64,000 nucleotides of DNA from CAXDOZ01 sp963991145. GTDB lineage: Bacteria; Bacteroidota; Bacteroidia; Chitinophagales; JABDMM01. The stretch lies in NCBI GenBank assembly GCA_963991145.1, contig CAXDOZ010000001.1, forward strand, positions 1 to 64,000. Direction: 5' to 3'. The translations under genes were made by a program, and so were the position numbers. Numbering within the stretch: the stretch's first letter is position 1; every line of letters starts with the position of its first letter. Positions 19,014-27,390 of this stretch are shown here, piece by piece. A model generated the notes under the pieces. That model was not told the DNA's origin. It did no database searches and saw only the letters and a list, made by a program, of their open reading frames with translations.

Positions 19014-20318
19014 ATGTCAGAAATTGCTTTAGATATAAAAAACCTGTCCAAACAGTATCGACTTGGATTAGTAGGCGTCAGAACTCTGAGTGATGACCTA
19101 AAGCGATTCTACTATAAGATCAGAGGAAAGGAAGATCCTTTCCGATTAGTTGGAGATGAAAATGATAGAACTTCAGTTGGGGGAGATTATGTTTGGGCCT
19201 TGCGCGACATAAATCTCAGTATTTCAAAAGGAGAAGTTGTTGGAATTATTGGAAGGAATGGTGCAGGGAAATCCACTCTTCTGAAGATCTTATCCCAGGT
19301 TACAGGACCTACCGAGGGCTCGATCAAGGTAAAAGGAAGAATATCGTCTCTTTTAGAAGTTGGTACGGGCTTTCATCCTGAACTTACCGGTAAGGAGAAT
19401 GTCTATCTGAATGGAGCAATCCTTGGGATGGATAGAAAAGAGATTGCTGCGAAGTTTGATGCAATAGTTGATTTTGCAGGGATCAGGAAGTATATCGATA
19501 CGCCAACTAAGCGATATTCAAGCGGAATGAAAGTTAGACTTGGATTTGCTGTGGCTGCATTTCTCGAGCCAGACATCATGATCGTAGATGAGGTACTCGC
19601 TGTAGGTGATGCGGAGTTTCAAAGAAAAGCAATTGCGAAAATGAGAGAGATCAGCAAGCAAAAGGATCGCACTGTTCTTTTTGTAAGCCACAATATGAAC
19701 TCGATCAGGAATCTTTGCAGCAGAGGAGTCCTGTTAGAAATGGGGCAGGTGAAACTTGATGGAGATGTAGATACAATTGTATCTCACTACTTATCTGCAA
19801 ACTCCACTTCAGAGGATAGATCTCAGATTCAACGAACTGGAATAGGTCAGATCAAGATCACAGGAATGAAAATTCTTGATGATCAGGAAAGAGAGATTGA
19901 TCAATTAATCTCAGGGGATAAGATTTCTCTTCAATTTGCTTTTGAGAATAATGACCCAACTATCAATTCATCTGAGTTCATCTTTAGTCTGCAGATACGA
20001 GATGAGTTTGGTAGTCCAATCGCCTCCTATATTTCAGATGAGATGAAGATTTCATTCCAGGGCGAAAAGATCCCTCCTACCGGTATAATTGTAGTTGATA
20101 TACCTAGTTTGATGCTAAGAGGTGGTAAGTATATCGTAAAAACCAGGATAAATCTCAAAGAAACCGGTTTCAAGCATATGCAGGATGAGATTAATAATCT
20201 TGGAGATCTAATTGTTTTACCTGGAGATCATTGGGATGTAGGCAAGGATAATCGAACTGGGCACCAGGCTCTGTTAGAAGGATCCATCTCAATCAAGGAG
20301 AATGCGGACTCTAATTGA
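19014..20318 (+). CDS. wzt: Polysaccharide ABC exporter ATPase with C-terminal glycan-recognition domain (Wzt)
   Basis: 434 residues. The ATPase part has Walker A GRNGAGKS (80-87), signature YSSGM (168-172) and Walker B DIMIVDEV (187-194). It is followed by a C-terminal extension (about 265-434) rich in beta strands, as in Wzt proteins whose extension binds the non-reducing end of the glycan. A tailed Wzt usually means the exported chain carries a terminal modification that signals completion, which fits the methyl-, sulfo- and acyl-type transferases in this locus (inference). The 3' end overlaps the following sulfotransferase by 17 bases. Confidence 0.93.
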   Translation: MSEIALDIKNLSKQYRLGLVGVRTLSDDLKRFYYKIRGKEDPFRLVGDENDRTSVGGDYVWALRDINLSISKGEVVGIIGRNGAGKSTLLKILSQVTGPTEGSIKVKGRISSLLEVGTGFHPELTGKENVYLNGAILGMDRKEIAAKFDAIVDFAGIRKYIDTPTKRYSSGMKVRLGFAVAAFLEPDIMIVDEVLAVGDAEFQRKAIAKMREISKQKDRTVLFVSHNMNSIRNLCSRGVLLEMGQVKLDGDVDTIVSHYLSANSTSEDRSQIQRTGIGQIKITGMKILDDQEREIDQLISGDKISLQFAFENNDPTINSSEFIFSLQIRDEFGSPIASYISDEMKISFQGEKIPPTGIIVVDIPSLMLRGGKYIVKTRINLKETGFKHMQDEINNLGDLIVLPGDHWDVGKDNRTGHQALLEGSISIKENADSN

Positions 20319-21114
20319 TAAATATCTGGTAGATCAAAAGAGGTCAATTCTTGAGGGGGTAAGATATACAGCCATTGTCTCCACAGGTCGCACGGGCACA
20401 AAGTTCCTGGGGAATTCATTCTCCCATATACCTTATGTTCTCAGCATTCACGAGCCTAAACCAGTTCTGAATGATGTTGGTAGAGATCTTACTGTGGGTA
20501 AATTAAATTCGGTTCAGGTCCAAAAGAGATTCTTAAATGGCCGACAACAAATTATAAAGGAAGCAAAAGGAAATAAGGTCAATCATATAATTGAATCGAA
20601 TGGAGGCCTTACCTTTTTATTGGATGAACTGAATTCAATTATTCCTGACTTTAAGGTCATTCATATAATTAGAGATCCATTTGACATGATCTCATCTGGG
20701 GTTTCACGCATGGATAATCAAAACGAGCAGCGATACTCAAAGGACTCCAATTGGTTATTCAAGACTCGGGATTATCCCAATGACCCTAATTTTCGCAACT
20801 GGAACTCTTTAGATATCTATGAGCGCTTTGCATGGATATGGCAGTTTAAAAACCAGCACTTATCTGAATGGTGTGAGTCAAACGAGAATGGTATTTCAGT
20901 AAAGTTTGAAGAGATATTTCATTCGGGATCTGCATGGTCACAGATTTTAAGTTTTCTAGACCTTGAATATTTCGATTTGTCGAATGAAAAGAAGTTTAAG
21001 AACTCAAATGAAGTTCAATTTGCTGATGATAGATCAACCTGGCCTTCTGCAAGGAAAGAGAAAGTTAGGGCCCTGATAGAGAGTCTCGCCAGGAAATTTG
21101 ACTACAAGATCTGA
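20302..21114 (+). CDS. Sulfotransferase family protein (1 of 4)
   Basis: 270 residues. The PAPS 5'-phosphosulfate loop is read as STGRTGTKFLG (27-37) and the 3'-phosphate motif as IIRDPFDMISSGVSR (Arg124 to about Arg136), as in carbohydrate sulfotransferases. The predicted reaction is transfer of sulfate from PAPS to a sugar hydroxyl. It is paralogous to the next gene (shared RTGT loop, RDP motif, and HEPKP/HEPRP after the first third). It overlaps wzt by 17 bases, so it is translated with the exporter, which suggests it decorates the exported glycan. Acceptor unknown. Confidence 0.8.
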   Translation: MRTLIDKYLVDQKRSILEGVRYTAIVSTGRTGTKFLGNSFSHIPYVLSIHEPKPVLNDVGRDLTVGKLNSVQVQKRFLNGRQQIIKEAKGNKVNHIIESNGGLTFLLDELNSIIPDFKVIHIIRDPFDMISSGVSRMDNQNEQRYSKDSNWLFKTRDYPNDPNFRNWNSLDIYERFAWIWQFKNQHLSEWCESNENGISVKFEEIFHSGSAWSQILSFLDLEYFDLSNEKKFKNSNEVQFADDRSTWPSARKEKVRALIESLARKFDYKI

Positions 21115-21115
21115 C

Positions 21116-21964
21116 ATGAAAGGACTGAAGTCAATTTTTAATTTGTTTAGTAATTCATCATCTGACTCATTTGATGATATTGACTATAAATGTATAGTTA
21201 GCTCGGGGAGAACCGGGACTCAGTTTTTTGGACAATTCTTTGATCATTTCTACGAGAACCTGATTTCTAGGCATGAACCTAGGCCTGACCTGTTCAACAT
21301 TTTTATCGAGAAATACAGGAATAAGGCTGGGACTGAAGAATTGGTGACCTTTCTCAGGAAGGATAGGCTTGCTTTAGTAAATGAGTGTAGGAAATCTCCT
21401 TCACAGGTTTTGATAGAAAGTAATCCTAATGCCAGTTTACTGATTCCGGAGCTTAAACTGACTTTCCCAAGTCATAAATTTTTGTGGATTGTTAGAGATC
21501 CAAAAACTTATTTGAAATCAGCCTATTCTAAATCTCCTGATGGATCGGGGGAGATGATGTTTTATGGAGAGAATGATCATCGGGATAGGCTGAAACCATC
21601 AGATCTGACAGAGTCAGAAAACGTAGATTGGGATCGCTTTGACCGATTTCAAAAGATATGCTGGTATTGGAATGCGATTAATAAGATTCTATATTCCAAC
21701 CTTAAGGATGATAACAATTGCTTGATGCTTAGGTATGAGGACCTTTTTAGTAAAGAAGATAACTTGCATTACCTTTTGAAGGTTCTCGATTTTTTTGAAC
21801 TAGATCATTCAGAAATAGATCTGGACAGAGTTAATTCAAGAATGTTGGTGCCAAGCAATCAAACTAAATTCAGTATGATAAGATCATACGATGATTGGGA
21901 TAAAAATAAAACAGACTCATTTGAAGCCTTAACTTCTGAAATGAGAAGTATTTTAAACTATTAG
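21116..21964 (+). CDS. Sulfotransferase family protein (2 of 4)
   Basis: 282 residues from the ATG at 21116, chosen over an upstream TTG at 21098 because that would overlap the preceding gene without need. It has the loop SSGRTGTQFFG (30-40), HEPRPD, and the 3'-phosphate motif WIVRDPKTYLKSAYSKS. It is clearly related to the gene just upstream and probably arose by tandem duplication, followed by divergence. The P-loop-like motif has Gln where the first paralog has Lys34. Predicted PAPS-dependent sugar sulfotransferase, acceptor unknown. Confidence 0.75.
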   Translation: MKGLKSIFNLFSNSSSDSFDDIDYKCIVSSGRTGTQFFGQFFDHFYENLISRHEPRPDLFNIFIEKYRNKAGTEELVTFLRKDRLALVNECRKSPSQVLIESNPNASLLIPELKLTFPSHKFLWIVRDPKTYLKSAYSKSPDGSGEMMFYGENDHRDRLKPSDLTESENVDWDRFDRFQKICWYWNAINKILYSNLKDDNNCLMLRYEDLFSKEDNLHYLLKVLDFFELDHSEIDLDRVNSRMLVPSNQTKFSMIRSYDDWDKNKTDSFEALTSEMRSILNY

Positions 21965-21966
21965 AA

Positions 21967-22950
21967 ATGAAAGTTCTTGTTACCGGAGCAGATGGGTTTA
22001 TTGGAAGCCATTTAGTTGAAGAATTATTAGATGCTGGATATGAGGTAAAAGCATTCGCATATTATAATTCATTTAATAGCTGGGGTTGGTTAGACACACT
22101 TCCGAAAGAGAAGTTGGACCAAATAGAAATTTTTACTGGAGATATAAGAGACCCAAATGGGGTTAAGACTGCAATGCAAGGAGTTGATCAGGTCTTCCAC
22201 TTAGCTGCCCTGATTGCCATTCCATTCAGTTATCACAGTCCTGACAGTTATGTTGATACGAATGTGAAAGGGACACTCAATGTTCTTCAGGCAGGAAGAG
22301 ATTTAGGACTTGATAGAATTTTGGTTACTTCTACATCTGAAGTTTATGGAACAGCACAGTTTGTTCCAATTACCGAAGAACACCCAAAACAGGGTCAATC
22401 GCCATATTCAGCAACTAAGATCGGAGCTGATGTATTGGCCGATTCCTTTTTCAGAAGTTTTGACCTGCCAATAACAATTGTTAGGCCCTTTAATACCTAC
22501 GGTCCCCGACAATCTGCAAGAGCAGTTATCCCAACAATCATTTCACAACTCCTAAATGAAATGGATGAGATCAAGTTAGGAGACTTGACGCCTACTCGTG
22601 ACCTTCTTTATGTAAAAGATACTGCGAGAGGTTTTATTGAGATCTCTAAATCAAATTCTTTGATCGGACAGGAGTGTAATATTGCTACAAACTCTGAGAT
22701 CAGTATTGGAGATCTTGCACAGAATCTAATCGATCAAATCCGGCCTCAGGCGAAAATTATTCAAGACGAACAAAGGCTCAGGCCAGGTAAAAGTGAGGTT
22801 TTTAGGCTTTTTGGAAGTAATGCCAGGATCCTGGAGAATACTGATTGGAAGCCTGAATATGATTTGACAAAAGGATTAGCTGAAACAATAGAATGGTTCT
22901 CAAATTCAGAGAACTTGAAAGCCTACAAAGCTCATATCTACAATGTCTAA
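21967..22950 (+). CDS. legB: NAD-dependent 4,6-dehydratase LegB-like
   Basis: 327-residue extended SDR. It shows TGADGFIGSHL (Gly7, Gly10, Gly13), TSTSEVYG, and catalytic Tyr147/Lys151 in SPYSATK. The stretch YYNSFNSWGWLD near residue 33 is a hallmark of the LegB family. LegB converts a nucleotide-activated GlcNAc (GDP-GlcNAc in Campylobacter) to its 4-keto-6-deoxy form, the first step towards legionaminic-type sugars. It overlaps the LegC-like aminotransferase by 8 bases, giving the expected dehydratase-aminotransferase pair. The nucleotide is inferred to be GDP because a PtmE-like gene follows in the same run. Confidence 0.9.
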   Translation: MKVLVTGADGFIGSHLVEELLDAGYEVKAFAYYNSFNSWGWLDTLPKEKLDQIEIFTGDIRDPNGVKTAMQGVDQVFHLAALIAIPFSYHSPDSYVDTNVKGTLNVLQAGRDLGLDRILVTSTSEVYGTAQFVPITEEHPKQGQSPYSATKIGADVLADSFFRSFDLPITIVRPFNTYGPRQSARAVIPTIISQLLNEMDEIKLGDLTPTRDLLYVKDTARGFIEISKSNSLIGQECNIATNSEISIGDLAQNLIDQIRPQAKIIQDEQRLRPGKSEVFRLFGSNARILENTDWKPEYDLTKGLAETIEWFSNSENLKAYKAHIYNV

Positions 22951-24088
22951 TTCAGATGTAATAGAATTCATTAGGGAACTCTACAATGAACCAGATGGAT
23001 TCATTCCTTTACATATTCCACGATTTCGTGGGAGAGAGAAGGAGTATTTAATGAATTGCATTGATTCCACCTTTGTTTCAAGTGTGGGTGAGTATGTAAA
23101 TCAATTTGAAGAAGATATTGCTTGCATTACAGGCGCCAGGTATGCCATTGCAGTTGTAAATGGCACAAATGCCTTACAGGTAGCCTTACGGCTGGCAGGT
23201 GTAAAAACAGAAGAAGAAGTTATAACACAGGCATTTAGCTTTGTCGCTACAGCCAATGCAATTTCCTATCTGGGAGCAAAACCAGTTTTTATTGATGTCG
23301 ACAGGCAGCGAATGGGTATGTCGGCAGAAGCCCTAAGATCTTTTCTACAAGAGAGCACCGAGAGGAAAAATGGTCAGGTTTTTAATAAGAAGACAGGACG
23401 CCGAATTGCCGCTATAGTTCCTATGCACACCTTTGGCTTTGCTGCAGAGATTGACAGTTTAGTTTCTATTGCCAAGGAATGGGGTATTCCTTTAGTTGAA
23501 GATGCAGCGGAATCACTTGGAACTACTTACAAGGGAAAACATACTGGAACTTTTGGTCTCTTTGGAACGATGAGTTTTAATGGGAATAAGATTGTTACTT
23601 GTGGTGGCGGTGGTGTAATAATTACCGATAGTGAAGAGCTTGCTAAAAAAGCCAAGCATCTTACAACTACTGCAAAGGTTCCTCACAAATGGGCATATGA
23701 GCATGATATGATGGGCTACAATTTTAGAATGCCCAATCTGAATGCAGCTTTGGCATGTGCTCAGCTTGAAATGCTTGATGAATTTTTAGCTAGCAAGAAG
23801 AAACAGGCAGATCAATATTCTAACTTTTTCTCTCAAACAGAGGATTACTCCTTTATCGGTGAGCAAGAGAATTCATCATCTAACTTCTGGTTGATGACGA
23901 TTATTCTTTCTGATAAAACACACAGAGATAAGTTTCTCAAAGAAACCAATGAAGCAGGAGTAATGACGCGCCCAGCCTGGAATCTTCTCAACACTCTGGA
24001 TATGTATAGAGACTGCCAATCTGATGATTTGCTAAATTCAAATTGGTTGTTCGAAAGGGTGGTGAATGTCCCAAGTTCTGTAGTTTAG
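22943..24088 (+). CDS. legC: LegC-like PLP aminotransferase
   Basis: 381 residues of the DegT family. The start IPLHIPRFRGREKEYL, PLP Lys216 in SFNGNKIVTCGGGG, and the end RVVNVPSS are typical of the LegC subgroup of 'aminotransferases in exopolysaccharide biosynthesis'. It would aminate C4 of the 4-keto-6-deoxy-HexNAc made by LegB, giving a GDP-linked 4-amino-2-acetamido-2,4,6-trideoxyhexose. It is translationally coupled to legB (8-base overlap). The following acetyltransferase starts 3 bases after its stop. Only the first half of the legionaminic pathway is present here. Confidence 0.9.
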   Translation: MSNSDVIEFIRELYNEPDGFIPLHIPRFRGREKEYLMNCIDSTFVSSVGEYVNQFEEDIACITGARYAIAVVNGTNALQVALRLAGVKTEEEVITQAFSFVATANAISYLGAKPVFIDVDRQRMGMSAEALRSFLQESTERKNGQVFNKKTGRRIAAIVPMHTFGFAAEIDSLVSIAKEWGIPLVEDAAESLGTTYKGKHTGTFGLFGTMSFNGNKIVTCGGGGVIITDSEELAKKAKHLTTTAKVPHKWAYEHDMMGYNFRMPNLNAALACAQLEMLDEFLASKKKQADQYSNFFSQTEDYSFIGEQENSSSNFWLMTIILSDKTHRDKFLKETNEAGVMTRPAWNLLNTLDMYRDCQSDDLLNSNWLFERVVNVPSSVV

Positions 24089-24091
24089 AGT

Positions 24092-24742
24092 ATGGCAAAA
24101 GATCTCTATATCATTGGTGCTGGCGGAATGGCAAAAGAAATCCTTCCTTTGGTAAATGATATAAACTACTCTGAGAACCTTTATAGATTAAAGGGATTTA
24201 TTGATAAGTCTTCAGAACTAAAGGAATTAAAAATTGGGGGTTCTAAGTTTCCTGTCTTAGAGGAGGATTTTTTTCTTGAAGAATTCAGGGGGTTTGATGT
24301 TGCATGTTGTCTAGGGATTGGAGCAAGTCCTTATAACCCATCAATCATTAAGAGATTTGAAGATTTTGAGTTTCCTAATCTGGTCCATCCAAATGTAACT
24401 GGTGACCGAAAAAGTATAAAGATTGGTAAAGGGAATCTGTTTTGCTCCAATTCTCAGTTTACAGTTAATTTATCAGGTGGCGATTTTAACATCTTTAATC
24501 GTGGCAGTCAGGTTGGCCATGATGTAGAAATTGGAAGTTTTAATCTATTTAATCCTGGCTCTATAGTTTCTGGATCGGTTTCAATTGGTGATTCAAATTT
24601 GATTGGGGCTGGATCGGTTATTCTCCAAAACTTAAAGATTAAGTCTAATTCTATTCTTGGAGCAGGAGCTGTTTTGACCAAAGATCTGGAATCAAATGTA
24701 ATGGCTATGGGAGTTCCTGCAAAAGTTGTCAATAATCCTTGA
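24092..24742 (+). CDS. NeuD/PglD-family sugar O/N-acetyltransferase
   Basis: 216 residues. An N-terminal Rossmann-like part (YIIGAGGMAKEIL) is followed by a left-handed beta helix of hexapeptide repeats (about 95-205) with the likely catalytic His in QVGHDVEIG. The C-terminus AMGVPAKVV is standard for the family. Directly after LegC, the natural reaction is acetyl-CoA-dependent N-acetylation of the new 4-amino group, the LegH/PglD step. A NeuD-like O-acetylation cannot be excluded from sequence alone. Confidence 0.83.
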   Translation: MAKDLYIIGAGGMAKEILPLVNDINYSENLYRLKGFIDKSSELKELKIGGSKFPVLEEDFFLEEFRGFDVACCLGIGASPYNPSIIKRFEDFEFPNLVHPNVTGDRKSIKIGKGNLFCSNSQFTVNLSGGDFNIFNRGSQVGHDVEIGSFNLFNPGSIVSGSVSIGDSNLIGAGSVILQNLKIKSNSILGAGAVLTKDLESNVMAMGVPAKVVNNP

Positions 24743-24752
24743 AAAGATAAAA

Positions 24753-25421
24753 ATGAAAAATGTAGTTGTTGTGGCTGTCCATCCCGATGATGAGACTCTA
24801 GCTTGTGGAGGAACCTTATTGCGCCACAAGAATGAGGGAGATAAAGTCCATTGGATTATTGTAACAAATATTTCTGAAGATCAGGGCTTCTCTAAAGAGA
24901 AAGTAAAGTCAAGACAGGAGGAAATAAATCGAGTGGCAAGAGAATTTAATTTTGATTCAGTAGTGAAGTTTGATTTCCCAACAACTCAACTTGAAGAGTT
25001 TTCAAAGGGAAAGTTGATTGCCTCTCTTTCAAAAGCCTTTCAGGATATTAAACCCAATGTAGTTTACCTTCCTTTCCCAGGGGACGCTCATAGCGAACAC
25101 AAGTTTACATTTGAATGTGCATTTGCATGTACGAAAACTTTTAGGTACCCATTTGTTGAGGAAGTGTATGCAATGGAAACTATAAGTGAAACGGAGTTTG
25201 GGCCCTCTTTTCAGAACCAAGTATTTAACCCAAATTATTTTGTAGACGTAACAGAATATTTGCAAAGGAAGGTTGAGATCTTCTCAATTTTTGAATCTGA
25301 AATTGGAGAACATCCGTTCCCTCGTAGTAAAAGGAATCTTAAGGCTCAAGCCACTTTCAGAGGTGCTCAATCAGGTTTCGAATATGCTGAATCATTTATG
25401 TTGCTGAAACAAAGGAGATAA
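24753..25421 (+). CDS. PIG-L family sugar N-deacetylase
   Basis: 222 residues from the ATG at 24753, preferred over a TTG nine codons upstream that lies inside the previous gene. The zinc-binding motif AVHPDDET (His10, Asp12/13) and the second motif DAHSEH (His113, His116) are intact. The family removes N-acetyl groups from GlcNAc-type substrates. Its place between an acetyltransferase and a formyltransferase suggests that it exposes an amino group on the trideoxy sugar, or on a glycan intermediate, for re-acylation (inference). It abuts the formyltransferase: the last A of its TAA is the first base of the next ATG. Confidence 0.88.
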   Translation: MKNVVVVAVHPDDETLACGGTLLRHKNEGDKVHWIIVTNISEDQGFSKEKVKSRQEEINRVAREFNFDSVVKFDFPTTQLEEFSKGKLIASLSKAFQDIKPNVVYLPFPGDAHSEHKFTFECAFACTKTFRYPFVEEVYAMETISETEFGPSFQNQVFNPNYFVDVTEYLQRKVEIFSIFESEIGEHPFPRSKRNLKAQATFRGAQSGFEYAESFMLLKQRR

Positions 25422-26308
25422 TGAAAGCTATTTTTATCGGCACTGTAGAATTTAGCTTAAGAGCTCTTGAGGAGCTAATTAAGAGTGATTTAGATTTAGT
25501 GGGGGTGATCACAGCTGAAACAAGTTCCATCAATTCAGATTTTGTGGATTTAGAGCCAATTTGTCAGAAACATTGTATCCCAGTTAGAAAGACAAATAAT
25601 GTTAATTCTCAGGAATCTCTGGATTGGATTTCTTTAAAGAAGCCTGATGTTATTTTTTGTTTTGGATGGTCCAGATTATTAAAGAAACAATTGCTTGATA
25701 TTCCCTTGCATGGGGTGATTGGCTTCCATCCTGCTGCCTTACCAAAGAATAGAGGTAGACATCCAATTATCTGGGCTCTTTTCCTTGGATTACAAGAAAC
25801 TGGCACTACATTTTTTAGGATGGATGAATTTGCTGACAGTGGGGATATCTTATCCCAAAGTATTATTGAAATTGATCCAGCAGATGATGCAGGTTCTCTT
25901 TATGCCAAGATTGTAGATACTGCATTGATACAGATAAGGTCATTTGTTCCAGATTTGATTTCAGGAAATGCTTCTTTCCAAAATCAAAGTGACAAGGGGT
26001 CCAATAATTGGAGAAAAAGAGCTATTCCAGATGGAAGAATAGATTTCCGTATGAGTATTACGGCAATCTACAATCAGGTGAGAGCATTGACTAAGCCTTA
26101 CGTTGGTGCTCATATTGAATTCAAAGGCAAGGCCTATCAGGTTTGGAAAGTCAGAATCGAACGATCAGTAGAAGATAATATTGAACCTGGGAAAATCTTA
26201 AAAGTCAATGAGTCAGAGATTTTAGTAAAGGCCTATGATGGCGGAGTTTGGCTAATAGACTATGATGTTTCATTTTTACCTAAAGAAGGTGAATATATAT
26301 TGCCATGA
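25421..26308 (+). CDS. Formyltransferase-family protein, probable sugar N-formyltransferase
   Basis: 295 residues. The N-terminal formyltransferase fold contains GFHPAALPKNRGRHP with His103, followed by DSGDI with Asp139. The C-terminal part (about 205-295) resembles the small beta domain of Fmt/ArnA-like proteins. The usual catalytic Asn two residues before the His is Gly101 here. Sugar N-formyltransferases use 10-formyl-THF to formylate an amino sugar such as 4-amino-4,6-dideoxyhexoses. The operon position supports this over tRNA formylation. The missing Asn means activity should not be assumed. Confidence 0.75.
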   Translation: MKAIFIGTVEFSLRALEELIKSDLDLVGVITAETSSINSDFVDLEPICQKHCIPVRKTNNVNSQESLDWISLKKPDVIFCFGWSRLLKKQLLDIPLHGVIGFHPAALPKNRGRHPIIWALFLGLQETGTTFFRMDEFADSGDILSQSIIEIDPADDAGSLYAKIVDTALIQIRSFVPDLISGNASFQNQSDKGSNNWRKRAIPDGRIDFRMSITAIYNQVRALTKPYVGAHIEFKGKAYQVWKVRIERSVEDNIEPGKILKVNESEILVKAYDGGVWLIDYDVSFLPKEGEYILP

Positions 26309-27390
26309 TAGATAACACAGCACGCGTTAGATCTATAAGTATTGATTGCAGAGAAAGTCTCCTTTCAGCTATAAAGCAAATGGATAAGGAGTCATGCAAA
26401 CTTCTCTTAGTGAAGAAAAATGGAGAATTCTTTTCCCTTATCAGTATTGGCGATATTCAAAGAGCCATATTGAATGAAGTCGACCTTGGGGATTCTATCG
26501 AGAATAATATCAGACCAAAAATACATGTTTGCTCAAGCTCCGATTCCGAGATCGAGATTAGAGAATCAATGAAAAAGTTCCGATCTGAGTTTATGCCAAT
26601 CCTAAATTCTGGAGGGAAATTGACTCAGGTAGTCTTTTGGGATGAAGTATTTGAACAAAGTTTTAATCGTCATTCAAATACTGAATTTGACCTACCAGTA
26701 GTGATTATGGCAGGGGGAAAAGGAACTAGACTACAACCCATCACCAATATTATTCCTAAGCCGTTAGTTCCCTTGGGTGAAAAGCCGATTATGCAGGTCA
26801 TAATTGATGATTTCGTAAATCTTGGGGTTTCTAAGTTCTACGCTTCCGTCAACTACAAATCAGAAATGATTGAGCAATTTTTCGACTCTATTCCGGAACG
26901 AAATTATAGTATCGAATACTTTAAGGAAGATCAACCTTTAGGAACAGCAGGAAGTTTATCCTTGTTAAAGGATAAAATTTCCACCACCTTCTTTGTGAGT
27001 AATTGTGATATTCTTATTGACCAGGATTATTCTGAGGTTCTCAAATTTCATAGAGAAAAAAAGAATGAGTTAACAGCTATGGCAGCCTTGAGGCATTATA
27101 AAATTCCATATGGCACAATGGATATTGGAGAAGGAGGTCAACTGTTAAGACTAAGTGAAAAGCCTGAGCTTACCTTCACAGTAAACGCAGGTGTTTATAT
27201 TCTAGAACCTCATCTCATAGACGAGATTCCTGCGGGGGAATTTTTTCACATAACACACCTAATGGAACAAATTATGGCAAGAGATGGCCGTGTAGGAGTT
27301 TTTCCTGTAAGTGAAAAGAGTTGGATGGATATAGGTGAATGGAAAGAGTATGACAGAACCCAGGAACTTTTTAAACGTTGGGATCGATGA
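26305..27390 (+). CDS. ptmE: CBS-domain sugar-1-phosphate nucleotidyltransferase, PtmE-like
   Basis: 361 residues. Two CBS motifs (about 1-120) precede a nucleotidyltransferase domain. This starts VVIMAGGKGTRLQPIT near residue 132, with KPLVPLGEKPIMQ and the metal-binding NCDILID. The arrangement is that of PtmE, which makes GDP-glucosamine at the start of the GDP-dependent legionaminic pathway. Its presence beside legB and legC suggests GDP as carrier. The CBS pair may sense nucleotide levels. It overlaps its upstream neighbour by 4 bases (ATGA) and the next gene by 4 bases. Confidence 0.83.
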   Translation: MIDNTARVRSISIDCRESLLSAIKQMDKESCKLLLVKKNGEFFSLISIGDIQRAILNEVDLGDSIENNIRPKIHVCSSSDSEIEIRESMKKFRSEFMPILNSGGKLTQVVFWDEVFEQSFNRHSNTEFDLPVVIMAGGKGTRLQPITNIIPKPLVPLGEKPIMQVIIDDFVNLGVSKFYASVNYKSEMIEQFFDSIPERNYSIEYFKEDQPLGTAGSLSLLKDKISTTFFVSNCDILIDQDYSEVLKFHREKKNELTAMAALRHYKIPYGTMDIGEGGQLLRLSEKPELTFTVNAGVYILEPHLIDEIPAGEFFHITHLMEQIMARDGRVGVFPVSEKSWMDIGEWKEYDRTQELFKRWDR

